Source: Planomonospora sp. ID67723 (lineage in GTDB: Bacteria > Actinomycetota > Actinomycetes > Streptosporangiales > Streptosporangiaceae). Taken from it: 64,000 bases of DNA. A program made the position numbers and the translations under genes. The DNA lies in NCBI RefSeq assembly GCF_015711605.1, contig NZ_JABTEZ010000001.1, positions 400,001-464,000 of the forward strand. The letters are read 5' to 3'. Of this stretch, positions 43,556-53,077 are shown in pieces. The notes below the pieces were generated by a model. That model saw only the letters and a program-made list of their open reading frames with translations, ran no database searches and was not told the DNA's origin. Numbering within the stretch: position 1 is the stretch's first letter; the number at the start of each line of letters is the position of its first letter.

Positions 43556-44659
43556 CTACTGGCCTAGCCAAATGCCCCTAATTCGCCCGACTTCCGACAT
43601 TCTGCGCTCGGCTAGCCTATCCGCTGCGACCGCCGGAGGGACGCCATCCTCCGCCGCCGTGGCGAAAATCTTGAGAGTCGTGGCGTAGATCTTGGCGGCC
43701 TTTGCCCTCGCCCGCTCCATGTCGAATCCCTGGATCTCGTCGGCGACCTGGATCACTCCGCCGGAGTTGACCACGTAGTCGGGCGCGTACAGGATCCCCC
43801 GGTCGGCGAGCTGCTTCTCCACACCCGGGTGGGCGAGCTGGTTGTTGGCCCCGCCGCAGACGATCGTGGCCCGCAGCCGGGCGACCGTCTCGTCGTCCAG
43901 CGCCCCGCCGAGGGCGCACGGCGCGTAGACGTCGACCTCCGCCGCGGTGAGCTCGGCCTTGTCGGCGACGACCTCCACCTGGGGGTGGCGCTGCCGCACG
44001 CGCTCGACCGCCTGCTCGCTGACGTCGCAGATCACGACTTCGGCGCCGTCCTCTATGAGGTGGTCGACCAGCCGGTGACCCACCTTGCCCACACCCTCGA
44101 CGCCGATCCGCCTGCCGTGCAGCGAGGGCGTGCCGAAGGCGTGCTCGGCCGCGGCGCGCATGCCCTGGAACACGCCGAAGGCGGTCAGGATCGAGGAGTC
44201 GCCCGCGCCGCCCTGGGCGAGGGTCCGCCCGGTCACGTAGGAGGTCTCGCGGGCGACGATGTCCATGTCCTCGCTGTAGGTGCCGACGTCGCACGCGGTG
44301 ACGTAGCGCCCGCCGAGGGACTGGATGAACCGGCCGTAGGCCCGGAGCATCGCCTCGTTCTTGTCCTTCTCCGGATCGCCGATGATCACGGCCTTGCCGC
44401 CGCCGAGGTCGAGGCCGGCGAGGGCGTTCTTGTAGGCCATCGCCCGCGAGAGGTTGAGCACGTCCGCCAGGGCGGCCTGCTCGCTCTCGTAGGGATAGAA
44501 CCTGGTGCCGCCGAGGCCGGGGCCGAGGGCGGTGTTGTGGATCGCGATGATCGCGTGGAGGCCGCTGCGCTCGTCGGAGCAGAAGATGACCTGCTCGTGC
44601 CTGGCCTGACCGCTCACTGGGCTGTCGTCCTTGTGGGAGAGCCCGAAGACGTCCGTCAC
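43556..44659 (-). CDS. vdh: Valine dehydrogenase (Glu/Leu/Phe/Val dehydrogenase family)
   Basis: The 367-aa NAD-dependent enzyme deaminates valine and other branched-chain amino acids to 2-oxoacids. The catalytic Lys lies in [10 protein letters not shown], and the Rossmann motif is [20 protein letters not shown] and [11 protein letters not shown] are typical of the Vdh/LeuDH group, and similarity to Streptomyces Vdh is high. Its product feeds the oxoacid dehydrogenase encoded at 22.6-26.2 kb. The start is GTG. In Streptomyces the gene also lies between the purFM region and bldC. Confidence 0.92.
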   Translation of the reverse strand: MTDVFGLSHKDDSPVSGQARHEQVIFCSDERSGLHAIIAIHNTALGPGLGGTRFYPYESEQAALADVLNLSRAMAYKNALAGLDLGGGKAVIIGDPEKDKNEAMLRAYGRFIQSLGGRYVTACDVGTYSEDMDIVARETSYVTGRTLAQGGAGDSSILTAFGVFQGMRAAAEHAFGTPSLHGRRIGVEGVGKVGHRLVDHLIEDGAEVVICDVSEQAVERVRQRHPQVEVVADKAELTAAEVDVYAPCALGGALDDETVARLRATIVCGGANNQLAHPGVEKQLADRGILYAPDYVVNSGGVIQVADEIQGFDMERARAKAAKIYATTLKIFATAAEDGVPPAVAADRLAERRMSEVGRIRGIWLGQ

Positions 44660-44938
44660 GGTGGTGACTCCTGGTCGTCAGGTCCGCCGCGCCGTCGCGG
44701 CGGAGATCACTCTCAGGGTAGCCACAACCCGCCGGTGCGGAGGAGGGATAATCTCCCTTCTCACCTGCTGGGACACAACGCCGTATCCGGCGCGTCGCGA
44801 CACGCCGGGCGCGGCCGCCGTACGAACCGGCGCGCCACACCTCGGGCCGGCCGCACCGGGACCCGGGAACGTGCCACCGGTGAGGGAAAACGGGGGCCAT
44901 ACCGGACAGGGAAGGGCTCTTCGTGGCACGATGCGTGC

Positions 44939-45796
44939 GTGCTGCCCTATGCCGCGTATCTCCGCGTCTACGAACCTCTGGCCGCCTTCAGCCCCTCGGA
45001 GCGCGTCTCCTGGGAGGCCTACGCCGAAACACGTGACCGGCCGCGCCGGGCGAGCGCGCTGCACGCCGAGCACGGGGAGGCCGTCGCGCGGCTGCTGGGG
45101 GTCCCCCCGGCTCCGGCGCCCGCGCACGAGAGCCCCAACGCCTATCTCAGGCGCGTGGAGGACGTGCTCTACGTCTGCCCCTGGCAGAGCAGGCTGCGCT
45201 CGTGGCTGGCCTTCTCGCGGTTCCGGGGGACGACCCCCGCCAGGCTGGTGGAGCGGTTCGTGCCGATCTCCGTCGTCGAGCAGACCGCCGACGACTTCGA
45301 CCGGTTCAAGCGGCGCAGCAGCTCTGCCGCCCTGCGCACCCACATCCGCACCTCGACCTGGCACGTTCCGGCCTCCTGGTTCGTCCCCTTCGACGGCAAC
45401 GAGCGCTGGCTGGTCCTGGACGGCGACCCCACCCCCGCGGGCGCGACCACCACCCGCAACCTCATCTACGTCACCTCGATGGGACACGCCCGGCGCCGCA
45501 CCGCCCGCGCGCTGCAGATCATCCGCCGCCAGATGGGCGACGCCGGGGTGACCATCGAGGTCGAGGACGTCGCACGGTGGCTGGAGGAGTTCCACCCCCA
45601 CTCGCTGGTCGAGCTGGACTACGGCGGCATCGTCCACCTCATGGACGACGAGAAGCTCCGGGCCGACCAGTCCGTGGCGGAGCTGGCGGCGGCGCTGACC
45701 GGTCTGGAGACGGGCCAGGAAGAGCTCGCGTTCGCCATGTATCAGCGGGTGACCCTCCGCTGGAAGTCAATACAACTTCTCGAATCAGCAAACTGA
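44939..45796 (+). CDS. Conserved hypothetical protein between vdh and bldC
   Basis: The 285-aa protein has no domain I can name. It has a helical N-terminus (LRVYEPLAAFSPSERVSWEAYA) and a middle region with Trp/Arg-rich segments (CPWQSRLRSWLAFSRFRG). The C-terminus is mixed alpha/beta with LVELDYGGIVHLMDDE. It is soluble. An equivalent gene occupies the same slot next to bldC in Streptomyces, so it is conserved. CACGAT (44927-44932) ends six bases before the GTG, suggesting leaderless translation. Confidence 0.75.
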   Translation: MLPYAAYLRVYEPLAAFSPSERVSWEAYAETRDRPRRASALHAEHGEAVARLLGVPPAPAPAHESPNAYLRRVEDVLYVCPWQSRLRSWLAFSRFRGTTPARLVERFVPISVVEQTADDFDRFKRRSSSAALRTHIRTSTWHVPASWFVPFDGNERWLVLDGDPTPAGATTTRNLIYVTSMGHARRRTARALQIIRRQMGDAGVTIEVEDVARWLEEFHPHSLVELDYGGIVHLMDDEKLRADQSVAELAAALTGLETGQEELAFAMYQRVTLRWKSIQLLESAN

Positions 45797-46115
45797 GTCG
45801 CATATCACCCCTCTGACCTGCATAAGTGGGGCTGTCAACGTCCGGTGACGCATCTGCGAACTGAGTAGTTTGCCGTTTTCACTGCGATACCACGAAACGT
45901 GTCGCTAGAATCACCGAGCGTGACTACAGCGCGTACACAAGAGAGATGAGTCGCACAAAGACTCGCCAATCGCTCTGCGTGGCTGTATGGTCACATCGGG
46001 TGATGCCGCATATGGTCCCAACAGCCGCACGCAAAGGGCCATAGAAGGACATCCGTGACAAGCGTCAAGTCGCAGGATCGCTGTCGCCGGTCCACACGGA
46101 GGAGAGGCCGCACAA
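45797..46115 (+). promoter_or_regulatory. Long upstream region of bldC
   Basis: This 319-bp gap is relatively AT-rich compared with the rest of the window. TAGAAT at 45906-45911 is a good -10 candidate, about 200 bp before bldC, but its -35 is weak. If it is used, the leader would be long. A long untranslated region would fit a developmental regulator. No riboswitch is recognisable. Confidence 0.4.
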
Positions 46116-46319
46116 ATGTCAGCTCGTACACCTGAGGCCGAGCCGCTGCTCACCCCGGCGGAGGTCGCAACCATGTTCCGCGTCGACCCCAAGACCGTCA
46201 CCCGGTGGGCGAAGGCCGGCAAGTTGACGTCCATCCGCACGCTGGGTGGACACCGCCGCTACCGGGAGACCGAGGTTCGCGCGCTGCTCGCGGGTATTCC
46301 GCAGCAGCGCTCCGAGTGA
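46116..46319 (+). CDS. bldC: Developmental regulator BldC (MerR-like DNA-binding protein)
   Basis: The 67-aa protein is nearly identical, from memory, to Streptomyces coelicolor BldC (68 aa), a single MerR-type winged helix (LTPAEVATMFRVDPKTVTRWAKAGKL) with the wing TLGGHRRY. In Streptomyces it binds cooperatively to direct repeats and holds cells in vegetative growth. Its presence fits a spore-forming mycelial actinomycete. GGAGG and GAGAGG lie 13 and 8 bases upstream of the ATG. Confidence 0.97.
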   Translation: MSARTPEAEPLLTPAEVATMFRVDPKTVTRWAKAGKLTSIRTLGGHRRYRETEVRALLAGIPQQRSE

Positions 46320-46464
46320 GTCGGGATCGCCACGCCGATCCCCGGGGGAGCCAGATGCGCGTTCCGCGCGAGCGCGCAGGTCAGACGACTTGTGTGGGGA
46401 GCGGCGCCGCCCGCCCGGCGCCGCCCCACCGGGTTCCCGCAGTTCCCGTGCGGCTCCGGCCGCG

Positions 46465-47154
46465 CTACAGCAGCTGATCGCGGACGAGGTCCTCAAGCAG
46501 GCTCTCGACCTGCGGATCGTGGTTCGCGGCCACTCCGAGCAGTGCCACCATGTGGTCGACCAGCATGCGCTCCAGCACGGGCCGCTCGATGTCGCGATGC
46601 TCCAGCCAGTCGAGACCGGCCGTCTCGACGGAGGCGATCCACGAACGCAGCGTGATGCGGAGGCTGGGACAGGGCTCCTCGACCCGCATCTGCTTGGTTA
46701 TGAGGTTGAACAGGCGGTGCCGGACGCTGTCGACGATCTCCCCGATCTCGCCGCTGCGGTTGGCCGGGCCCCCCTTGAGCAGCGCGGCGAATCCGGCCGC
46801 GTGCTCCTCGACGAAGTCGAAGTAACGTCCGAGCCCCAGAGCCAGCTCGTCCAGCGGGCGGCCGTTGCCCTGCGGCCTCAGCCGCGCCTCCAACTGGGTC
46901 GCGGCGCTCTTCAGCGCGGCGACATAGAGCTCCTGCTTGCCGCCGAAGTAGTGGTAGACCAGCGCGCGCGACGCCCCGGCGGCCGAGGCGACATCGTCGA
47001 TGGAGACGTCTTCGGCGTCGTGCTTGCTGAACAGCTCGAGCGCGGCCGCCATCAGCTCCTCGCGACGCCGGTCCACGCTGAGTCTGCGCCGCGCCGGCCG
47101 CGCGTCACCCGCCGCAGGTTTCTCCTGCTTGGCGGCTCCCGATGTCGAACCCAC
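46465..47154 (-). CDS. TetR-family transcriptional regulator
   Basis: The 229-aa protein has a TetR helix-turn-helix (about 38-68, VSIDDVASAAGASRALVYHYFGGKQELY) and a helical ligand domain. Its N-terminus (about 25 residues) is Lys/Arg/Ala-rich and probably disordered. TAGTGT (minus strand, 47162-47167) ends seven bases before the GTG chosen here, so a leaderless start is likely and a longer in-frame extension is rejected. Target genes are unknown. It is divergent from the LacI-type regulator. Confidence 0.85.
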   Translation of the reverse strand: MGSTSGAAKQEKPAAGDARPARRRLSVDRRREELMAAALELFSKHDAEDVSIDDVASAAGASRALVYHYFGGKQELYVAALKSAATQLEARLRPQGNGRPLDELALGLGRYFDFVEEHAAGFAALLKGGPANRSGEIGEIVDSVRHRLFNLITKQMRVEEPCPSLRITLRSWIASVETAGLDWLEHRDIERPVLERMLVDHMVALLGVAANHDPQVESLLEDLVRDQLL

Positions 47155-47356
47155 GCCTCGCACACTATCGGAGTCGGTGCCCAATAACGTCGGCGCGGCG
47201 GTCCGAGACACGCGCGTCAAGCCCCGGGAGCCGCCCGTCAAGATCTTGAGGTCCGTTCCGCCGAAGCCGTACCCCATTCGGAACTCGATCGTTTTGAGTG
47301 AGAGGGCATCCAGACACCCGCACCGGTGCCCACCCACCATCCACGGGGGAGAGGCC

Positions 47357-48451
47357 ATGTCAGGACCGCCGGTCAAGACCACCGTCACCCGGGCCCGCGA
47401 GCTCGCCGTCACCGTCCCGCCGGACGGTTCCGGGCCGCGACCACGGCCCACGATCCGCAACGTCGCCGAGCGAGCAGGCGTCTCCAAATCGCTGGTCTCG
47501 CTGGTCCTGCGCGGATCACCGCACGTCAGCGAGCACCGCAGGCAGGCCGTGCTGGAGGCGGCCAGAGACCTCGGCTACCGGCCCAACGCGGTCGCGCGGA
47601 GCCTGGTCGAGGGCCGCACCCACCTGGTCGGGGCGCTCGTCGCCGACCTGCACAACCCCTTCTACGCCGAGTTCCTCGACGGTCTGCAGGAGAGCCTGCA
47701 CGGCGACGGGCTCCGGCTGCTCATCGGCAACAGCCAGTGGGACCCCGCCTTCGAGGACGAGGCGGTCGAGGCGTTCCTGGAGCTCCGGGTGGACGGGCTC
47801 GTCCTGCTCGGCATCCCGCCCACCAGCGAGACCCTGATCGAGGCGACCGCGTACACCCCGACCGTGGTCGTGGGCGAGCGCGACATCGACAGCGCCCTCC
47901 TGGGCGGCGTGGACATCGTCGTCGACGACGACCAGCTCGGCTCCCGCCTGGCCGTCGACCACCTCGTGGAGCTCGGCCACCGCAGGATCGCCCACATCGA
48001 GAGCTCCTGCTCCTCCTCCGGAAGGTTCCGGTGCGAGGGCTACCTGGTCGCGATGCGCAGGCATGCGCTGGCGCCGTACATCACGGTCGAGCAGGGCGAG
48101 GCCACCGAGGAGGGCGGCGCGAGGGCGGCGCGGAGTCTGCTGACCCGCGACCCCCGGCCCACCGCGATCTTCGCCGTCAACGACCGGGTGGCCGTGGGCG
48201 TGCTGTCCGCCGCGGCCGAACTCGGCCTGCGGGTGCCCGAGGACCTGTCGGTGGTCGGCTACGACAACTCCCGGCTGTCGGGGACCGCCCCGATCTCGCT
48301 GACCACCGTCGACCAGCCCCGCCGGGCCATGGGCCGCTCGGCCGCGGCGCTGCTCAGCGACCGGATCGGCGAGCCCGGCAAGGCCTCCCGGCTGCGCCAG
48401 GTGACCCCCCAGCTCGTCGTACGGCGCAGCAGCGGCCCCATCGAAGCGTAA
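47357..48451 (+). CDS. LacI-family transcriptional regulator
   Basis: The 364-aa protein has an N-terminal LacI helix-turn-helix (about 34-80, TIRNVAERAGVSKSLVSLVLRG), a hinge and a periplasmic-binding-protein-like sensor domain. It probably represses sugar-use genes. The GH20 hexosaminidase 1.5 kb downstream is a possible target but this is speculation. GGGGGAGAGG precedes the ATG. The N-terminal 30 residues before the HTH are longer than usual. A hairpin follows the gene. Confidence 0.88.
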   Translation: MSGPPVKTTVTRARELAVTVPPDGSGPRPRPTIRNVAERAGVSKSLVSLVLRGSPHVSEHRRQAVLEAARDLGYRPNAVARSLVEGRTHLVGALVADLHNPFYAEFLDGLQESLHGDGLRLLIGNSQWDPAFEDEAVEAFLELRVDGLVLLGIPPTSETLIEATAYTPTVVVGERDIDSALLGGVDIVVDDDQLGSRLAVDHLVELGHRRIAHIESSCSSSGRFRCEGYLVAMRRHALAPYITVEQGEATEEGGARAARSLLTRDPRPTAIFAVNDRVAVGVLSAAAELGLRVPEDLSVVGYDNSRLSGTAPISLTTVDQPRRAMGRSAAALLSDRIGEPGKASRLRQVTPQLVVRRSSGPIEA

Positions 48452-48454
48452 ACG

Positions 48455-48489
48455 GCCCGCCTGGAGCGTTACACCGTTTCCAGGCGGGC
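48455..48489 (+). terminator. Hairpin terminator after the LacI gene
   Basis: GCCCGCCTGGA (48455-48465) pairs perfectly with TCCAGGCGGGC (48479-48489) across 13 bases, starting three bases after the stop codon. Confidence 0.8.
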
Positions 48490-48563
48490 GCCAAGGCTTG
48501 GGCAAACCCCCTCTGGCGCGGTGGGTCGCAGGTGTTGACTCTGGTCGTGATAAGGGGGTAACT

Positions 48564-48812
48564 ATGCGTGATCCAGAACTGGTGTCATGCGCTCAGCGCG
48601 CCGCCTCCGAGCTGGAGCGGGCGTGGGCTCAGTGGCGCGCCTTCCGCGGCCGGAGCGAAGAAGCCACGGCCGAGTCCGTGGCCAGTTACGTGGCCCATTC
48701 GATCGACCATCCGTGGGGACGCCCGCGCGTGGTCCTCGGCGTGGACGCCGAGGACGCCCGTGAACTGGCCGCGCTCCTGCAGCGGCAGGACATCGGGGAA
48801 CACGTCTGGTGA
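48564..48812 (+). CDS. Small conserved-looking hypothetical protein (82 aa)
   Basis: I do not recognise the family. The 82-aa product is largely helical at the N-terminus (MRDPELVSCAQRAASELERAWAQWRAF), followed by an alpha/beta segment containing VVLGVDAEDARELAALLQ and ending EHVW. AGGGGG five bases before the ATG supports the start. No membrane segment is visible. It lies between a LacI regulator and a cell-wall amidase on the same strand and could be expressed alone. Confidence 0.6.
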   Translation: MRDPELVSCAQRAASELERAWAQWRAFRGRSEEATAESVASYVAHSIDHPWGRPRVVLGVDAEDARELAALLQRQDIGEHVW

Positions 48813-48878
48813 CCTGACCCCGGGCCCGCCGCCGGACGCGTAAATTGGGGGCCGACGGTTACCACGGGGGGAATGAAC

Positions 48879-49829
48879 GTGACTGGCAGAGCACTCGCGG
48901 CGGCCCTTGTCCTGTGCGGCCTGACCGCCGCGGCCTGCGGCGGCTCCCCGGACGACGTCGGCGCGGGCCCGGACCAGACGACCGGGTCCGCGCCGGCTCC
49001 GGCGGTGACCTCCCCCGGCCCCCCGGACCCCGAGGGCCCCCCGGATCCCGAGGGTTCTCCGGCCCCCGACACCGCTGAGGGCTCCCCGGAGGCCACCCCC
49101 ACGGACCCCTCGACGGCCACCGCCTCCGGCGCCGGCGAGACGCCCGCGACGGGCGGAGCCCCCGGGGCCAAGCCCCTGCAGGGCAAGCTCGTGGTCATCG
49201 ACCCGGGGCACAACGAGCGCAACTACCGGCACACCGCGGAGATCAACAAGCAGGTCGACGTCCTGACCCAGAAGAAGGCCTGCGACACCACCGGCACGAC
49301 CACCGCCGACGGCTACACCGAGGCCGCGTTCGCCACCGACGTCTCCAGGCGCATGGCCGCGATCCTGCGGGCCAGGGGCGCGACGGTGAAGCTGACCCGC
49401 GACAGGAACACCCCGTACGGCCCGTGCATCACCGAGCGCGCCGCGATCGGCAACCGGCCCCCGGCGGACGCCGCGGTCTCCGTGCACGCCGACGGTGCGG
49501 GCGCCGGCGAGCACGGCTTCCATGTGATCATGCCGAAGAAGATCAGGAGCCAGACGAGCCGGATGGTGACCGAGTCCAGGAAGCTCGGCCTCGCCGTACG
49601 GGACGCCTTCCGCAAGGGCACCGGCCTGCCGTACTCCACCTACATCGGCGACCGGGCGCTGAACTTCCGCGACGATCTGGGCGGGCTCAACCTCTCGGCG
49701 GTGCCCAAGGTCTTCATCGAGTGCGGGAACATGAAGAACCCCACCGAGGCGGCGAAGTTCCAGGACGCGAACTTCCGGCAGCGGATCGCGCTCGCCCTGG
49801 CCAACGGGGTGCAGGACTACCTCCGGTAG
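48879..49829 (+). CDS. N-acetylmuramoyl-L-alanine amidase (Amidase_3), lipoprotein
   Basis: The protein of about 316 aa has a lipoprotein signal with lipobox L-T-A-A-A-C followed by a Pro/Thr/Ala/Glu-rich spacer (about 25-95). The zinc amidase domain carries DPGHNERN (first His), DAAVSVHAD (second His) and FIECGNMKN (catalytic Glu region). It should cleave the glycan-peptide bond of peptidoglycan at the outer face of the membrane. GTG at 48879 sits six bases from GGGGGA, while the ATG at 48873 directly abuts it, so GTG is preferred. Confidence 0.87.
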   Translation: MTGRALAAALVLCGLTAAACGGSPDDVGAGPDQTTGSAPAPAVTSPGPPDPEGPPDPEGSPAPDTAEGSPEATPTDPSTATASGAGETPATGGAPGAKPLQGKLVVIDPGHNERNYRHTAEINKQVDVLTQKKACDTTGTTTADGYTEAAFATDVSRRMAAILRARGATVKLTRDRNTPYGPCITERAAIGNRPPADAAVSVHADGAGAGEHGFHVIMPKKIRSQTSRMVTESRKLGLAVRDAFRKGTGLPYSTYIGDRALNFRDDLGGLNLSAVPKVFIECGNMKNPTEAAKFQDANFRQRIALALANGVQDYLR

Positions 49830-49974
49830 GCCGTCGCCCGGCATCGGGGCTCCGGCAGGAGCAGGGGGACCCGCGCAGGAGTCACGGTACGCGGGGACGG
49901 CGGAGCGGTTCCGGTATGCACAACACTTGGGATGTTCCCGAGGGGTTTCCGGGATGGTTTGGGATGATTTGCCC

Positions 49975-51612
49975 ATGAACGACCTCCTGCCCCGGCCCCT
50001 GTCCGCCGTCTCCACCGGGCCCGGTTCCCTCGCTCTCTCCCCCGGAGACACGATCTCCGGCCCCGCCGGACTGGTGGAGGCCGTACGGCGGGCGCTCGCC
50101 GCACTCGACCTGCGGCCCGCCGCGTCCGGAACCGTTCAGGTCGAAGCCGACGCCTCGCTGGGTGCGGAGGCCTACCGGCTGGAGGTGTCCGCCGAGGGCG
50201 TGCGGATCGCGGCGGCGGACCGGTCCGGCGCGTTCTACGCCGGGCAGACGCTGCGGCAGCTCCTTCCCGACGCGGCGTTCCGGAGCGTCCCGGCAGGGGG
50301 GAGCGTGCCGCTGGTACGGGTGGAGGACGCGCCGAGGTTCTCCTGGCGCGGGGTGCACCTGGACGTGGCGCGGCACTTCCTGCCCAAGCGGGAGGTGCTG
50401 CGGATGATCGACCTCATGGCGGCGCACAAGCTCAACCGGCTCCACCTGCACCTGGTGGACGACCAGGGATGGCGGTTCGAGAGCAGGGCCTACCCCCGGT
50501 TGCACGAGGTGGCCTCGCACCGGCCGCAGACGATCACCACCTACTACAAGGAGGAACCGGCCTACGACGGCGTCCCGCACGGCGGCTACTACACGCTGGA
50601 CGACCTGGCGGAGATCGCCGCCTACGGCAGGGCGCGGGCCGTGACGATCGTGCCGGAGATCGACGTTCCCGGGCACGCCTCGGCCGTCCTCGCCGCCTAT
50701 CCCGAGTTCGACGCGCGGGCGACCGGCGGGCGGACGCCGGAGCCGTTCCCCGTGCTGGAACGGTGGGGCATCTCCCCGGCGATCCTCTCCCCGCTGCCGC
50801 CGACGGTCGGCTTCCTGACCGTCGTGATCGACGAGCTGCTCGGGGCACTGGGCGAGGCACCGTACGTGCACGTCGGCGGCGACGAGTGCGTGCTCGACGA
50901 CTGGGCCGCCTCGCCGGAGATCACCGCCTTCCAGGCCGAGCTGGGGCTGTCGAGCCTGCCCGAGGTGCACGCGTGGTTCCTGCGGCGGCTCGCGGACGTG
51001 CTGGCCGAGCGGGGCAGCAGGGCGGTCGTCTGGGACGAGGCGTTCGTCAGCGGCATGCTGCGGCCCGACACGATCGTGATGCCGTGGCGCGGGATGGACG
51101 TGGCCAGGCGTGCCGCCGGGGCCGGGCACGACGTGGTGCAGACGCCGATCTTCCCGCTCTACTTCGACTACGCCGAGGCGTCCTCGGCGGAGGAGCCGGT
51201 CGCCATCGGCGACGCGATCACGCTGGCCGACGTGGCGGGGTTCGAGCCGGTGCCCGGGGCGTGGACGGAGGAGGAGCGCGGGCACGTGCTGGGCGCGCAG
51301 TTCCAGCTCTGGAGCGAGCGCCTGCCCGACGGGCGGGCCGTCGACTACCGGGCCTGGCCGCGCGGGTGCGCGCTGGCGGAGGTCGCCTGGTCGGGCTCCG
51401 CCGACGCCTCGTTCGCCGTACGGCTGGAGCGGCACCTGCGGCGGCTGGACGCACTGGGCGTGGAGTACCGCCCGCTGGACGGGCCACGGCCCTGGCAGCG
51501 CGGCGGGACCGGATGGCGCCGTCACCGCCCGGGAGTCGTCAGGGTCGACGAGGCCATGAAGCACGTGGAGGAACTGGCCCTCACGGCCGACTCCACCCGT
51601 CCCAGCCTCTGA
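49975..51612 (+). CDS. Beta-N-acetylhexosaminidase (glycoside hydrolase family 20)
   Basis: The 545-aa protein has an N-terminal GH20b domain (1-120) and a TIM-barrel catalytic domain. The family signature HVGGDEC contains the Asp303-Glu304 pair used in substrate-assisted catalysis, with the GVHLDVARHF and HLHLVDDQGWR motifs upstream. It removes terminal GlcNAc/GalNAc from chitin or peptidoglycan fragments. No signal peptide is visible, so it probably acts on imported oligosaccharides. There is no Shine-Dalgarno at the ATG. It follows a cell-wall amidase gene, which fits wall turnover. Confidence 0.92.
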   Translation: MNDLLPRPLSAVSTGPGSLALSPGDTISGPAGLVEAVRRALAALDLRPAASGTVQVEADASLGAEAYRLEVSAEGVRIAAADRSGAFYAGQTLRQLLPDAAFRSVPAGGSVPLVRVEDAPRFSWRGVHLDVARHFLPKREVLRMIDLMAAHKLNRLHLHLVDDQGWRFESRAYPRLHEVASHRPQTITTYYKEEPAYDGVPHGGYYTLDDLAEIAAYGRARAVTIVPEIDVPGHASAVLAAYPEFDARATGGRTPEPFPVLERWGISPAILSPLPPTVGFLTVVIDELLGALGEAPYVHVGGDECVLDDWAASPEITAFQAELGLSSLPEVHAWFLRRLADVLAERGSRAVVWDEAFVSGMLRPDTIVMPWRGMDVARRAAGAGHDVVQTPIFPLYFDYAEASSAEEPVAIGDAITLADVAGFEPVPGAWTEEERGHVLGAQFQLWSERLPDGRAVDYRAWPRGCALAEVAWSGSADASFAVRLERHLRRLDALGVEYRPLDGPRPWQRGGTGWRRHRPGVVRVDEAMKHVEELALTADSTRPSL

Positions 51613-51751
51613 CTCCCGCGGCCGTGAACGGGTGGGACCGGTTCGCCGGGCGGCGTGGCGGCGGGGGGCCGTCGCGGCCGGGGAGCGTGGGGTGACGGGC
51701 CGCGCCCCGGTCGGCGGGTGGCGACGACCGGGGCGGAGCCGTACGGGCGGG

Positions 51752-51955
51752 TCAGCCCGCGACCGCGTAGCCGGCCTCCTCGATGGCCGCACGGATGGCC
51801 GCGTCGTCGAGGGAGTCGCCGGTCACGTCGACGCGGCCGGACTCCAGGTCCACCTCGACAGCGGTGACGCCGGCGACCTCGCCGACCTCCTCCTTGACCG
51901 AGCTCACGCAGTGGCCGCAGGTCATGCCGGTGACGGTGTATGTGGTCACGCTCAT
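51752..51955 (-). CDS. copZ: Copper chaperone, heavy-metal-associated domain
   Basis: The 67-aa HMA domain has the metal site MTCGHC (Cys13, Cys16). It should deliver Cu(I) to a P-type ATPase, which is not encoded nearby. GGAGG lies six bases before the ATG. A CsoR-like palindrome sits 25-39 bp upstream in the short gap after pyrD, so it probably has its own copper-induced promoter. Confidence 0.92.
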   Translation of the reverse strand: MSVTTYTVTGMTCGHCVSSVKEEVGEVAGVTAVEVDLESGRVDVTGDSLDDAAIRAAIEEAGYAVAG

Positions 51956-51979
51956 CGTGCCCCTCCAATGTCCCTGAGT

Positions 51980-51994
51980 TACCCACCCAGGGTA
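51980..51994 (-). promoter_or_regulatory. CsoR-like operator upstream of copZ
   Basis: TACCC-TGGGT-GGGTA (minus strand) is a 15-bp palindrome with five-base half-sites. It matches the TACCC...GGGTA pattern of actinobacterial CsoR copper repressors and lies upstream of a copper chaperone. Confidence 0.7.
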
Positions 51995-51998
51995 TTAC

Positions 51999-53066
51999 TC
52001 AGTTCGCGGTGCGGCCGATGATCTGGCGCAGATCGGTGACGCCGTGGCGGCGCATGCGCCGGGCGAGCCGCCGATTGACGCGGTGGGCCCAGAACGGCCC
52101 CTCGTAGATCAGAGCGGTGTAGCCCTGGACCAGCGTGGCCCCGGCGAGCAGGCGCTCCCAGACGTCGTCGACGTCCTCGACGCCGCCGACGGAGACGAGG
52201 GTGAGCCGGTCGCCGACCCGGGCGCGCAGCCGGCGGAGCACCTGCAGCGAGCGCGCCTTCACCGGGCGCCCGGACAGGCCGCCGGTCTCGGTGCTGGCCA
52301 CGCCCTCGCGGCTGATCGTGGTGTTGGTCGCGATGACGCCGTCGAGTCCGAGCTCCAGGGCCAGGTCGGCGACGGCGTCCACGTCCTCGTCGGCCAGGTC
52401 CGGAGCGATCTTGACCAGCAGCGGGGTGCGCCTCGGGGTGCCGTCGGCGACCTCCTTGACCGCCTGGAGCAGCGGGCGCAGCAGTTCCACGGCCTGGAGG
52501 TCGCGCAGGCCGGGGGTGTTCGGCGAGCTGACGTTGACGACCAGGTAGTCGGCGAGCGGGGCCAGCTCCTTGGCGCTGGCCACGTAGTCGTGAACCGCCT
52601 CGGACTCGGGCACCACCTTGGTCTTGCCGATGTTGATCCCGACGATCGCCGGAACGCCGCGGGTCCTGGCCAGTGTCCTGGCCGCCGCGGCGGCGCCCGC
52701 GTTGTTGAATCCCATCCGGTTGATGACCGCCCTGTCCCCGGGCAGCCGGAACAGCCGGGGCCTGGCGTTGCCGGGCTGCGCGTGGGCGGTGATCGTGCCC
52801 ACCTCGACGTGGCCGAAGCCGAGCGCGGACATCGCCTCCACGCATCCGGCGTCCTTGTCGAAGCCGGCCGCGAGCCCGAACGGGCTGGGGAAGTGCACGC
52901 CGAAGGCCTGCACCCGGAGCGCCGGGTCGCGCGGAGCGAGGCGCCGGTGGAGCAGCTTCTTGACCACCGGCGTCACCGACAGGAGGCGGAGTCCGCGGAC
53001 CGTCAGGTGGTGCACGTCCTCCGCGTCGAGGCGGCTGAGGATCTGCGTGAAAACGAATCGATACAT
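51999..53066 (-). CDS. pyrD: Dihydroorotate dehydrogenase, quinone-dependent (class 2)
   Basis: The 355-aa class 2 enzyme oxidises dihydroorotate to orotate in pyrimidine synthesis and passes electrons to quinone at the membrane. The N-terminal helical extension (about 1-40) is the membrane-association domain. FMN/substrate segments include [29 protein letters not shown] with the catalytic Ser, and LVSVGGV. A GTG three bases upstream is an alternative start. TAACCT lies eight bases before the ATG. Confidence 0.94.
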   Translation of the reverse strand: MYRFVFTQILSRLDAEDVHHLTVRGLRLLSVTPVVKKLLHRRLAPRDPALRVQAFGVHFPSPFGLAAGFDKDAGCVEAMSALGFGHVEVGTITAHAQPGNARPRLFRLPGDRAVINRMGFNNAGAAAAARTLARTRGVPAIVGINIGKTKVVPESEAVHDYVASAKELAPLADYLVVNVSSPNTPGLRDLQAVELLRPLLQAVKEVADGTPRRTPLLVKIAPDLADEDVDAVADLALELGLDGVIATNTTISREGVASTETGGLSGRPVKARSLQVLRRLRARVGDRLTLVSVGGVEDVDDVWERLLAGATLVQGYTALIYEGPFWAHRVNRRLARRMRRHGVTDLRQIIGRTAN

Positions 53067-53077
53067 CACCGGCCAGG

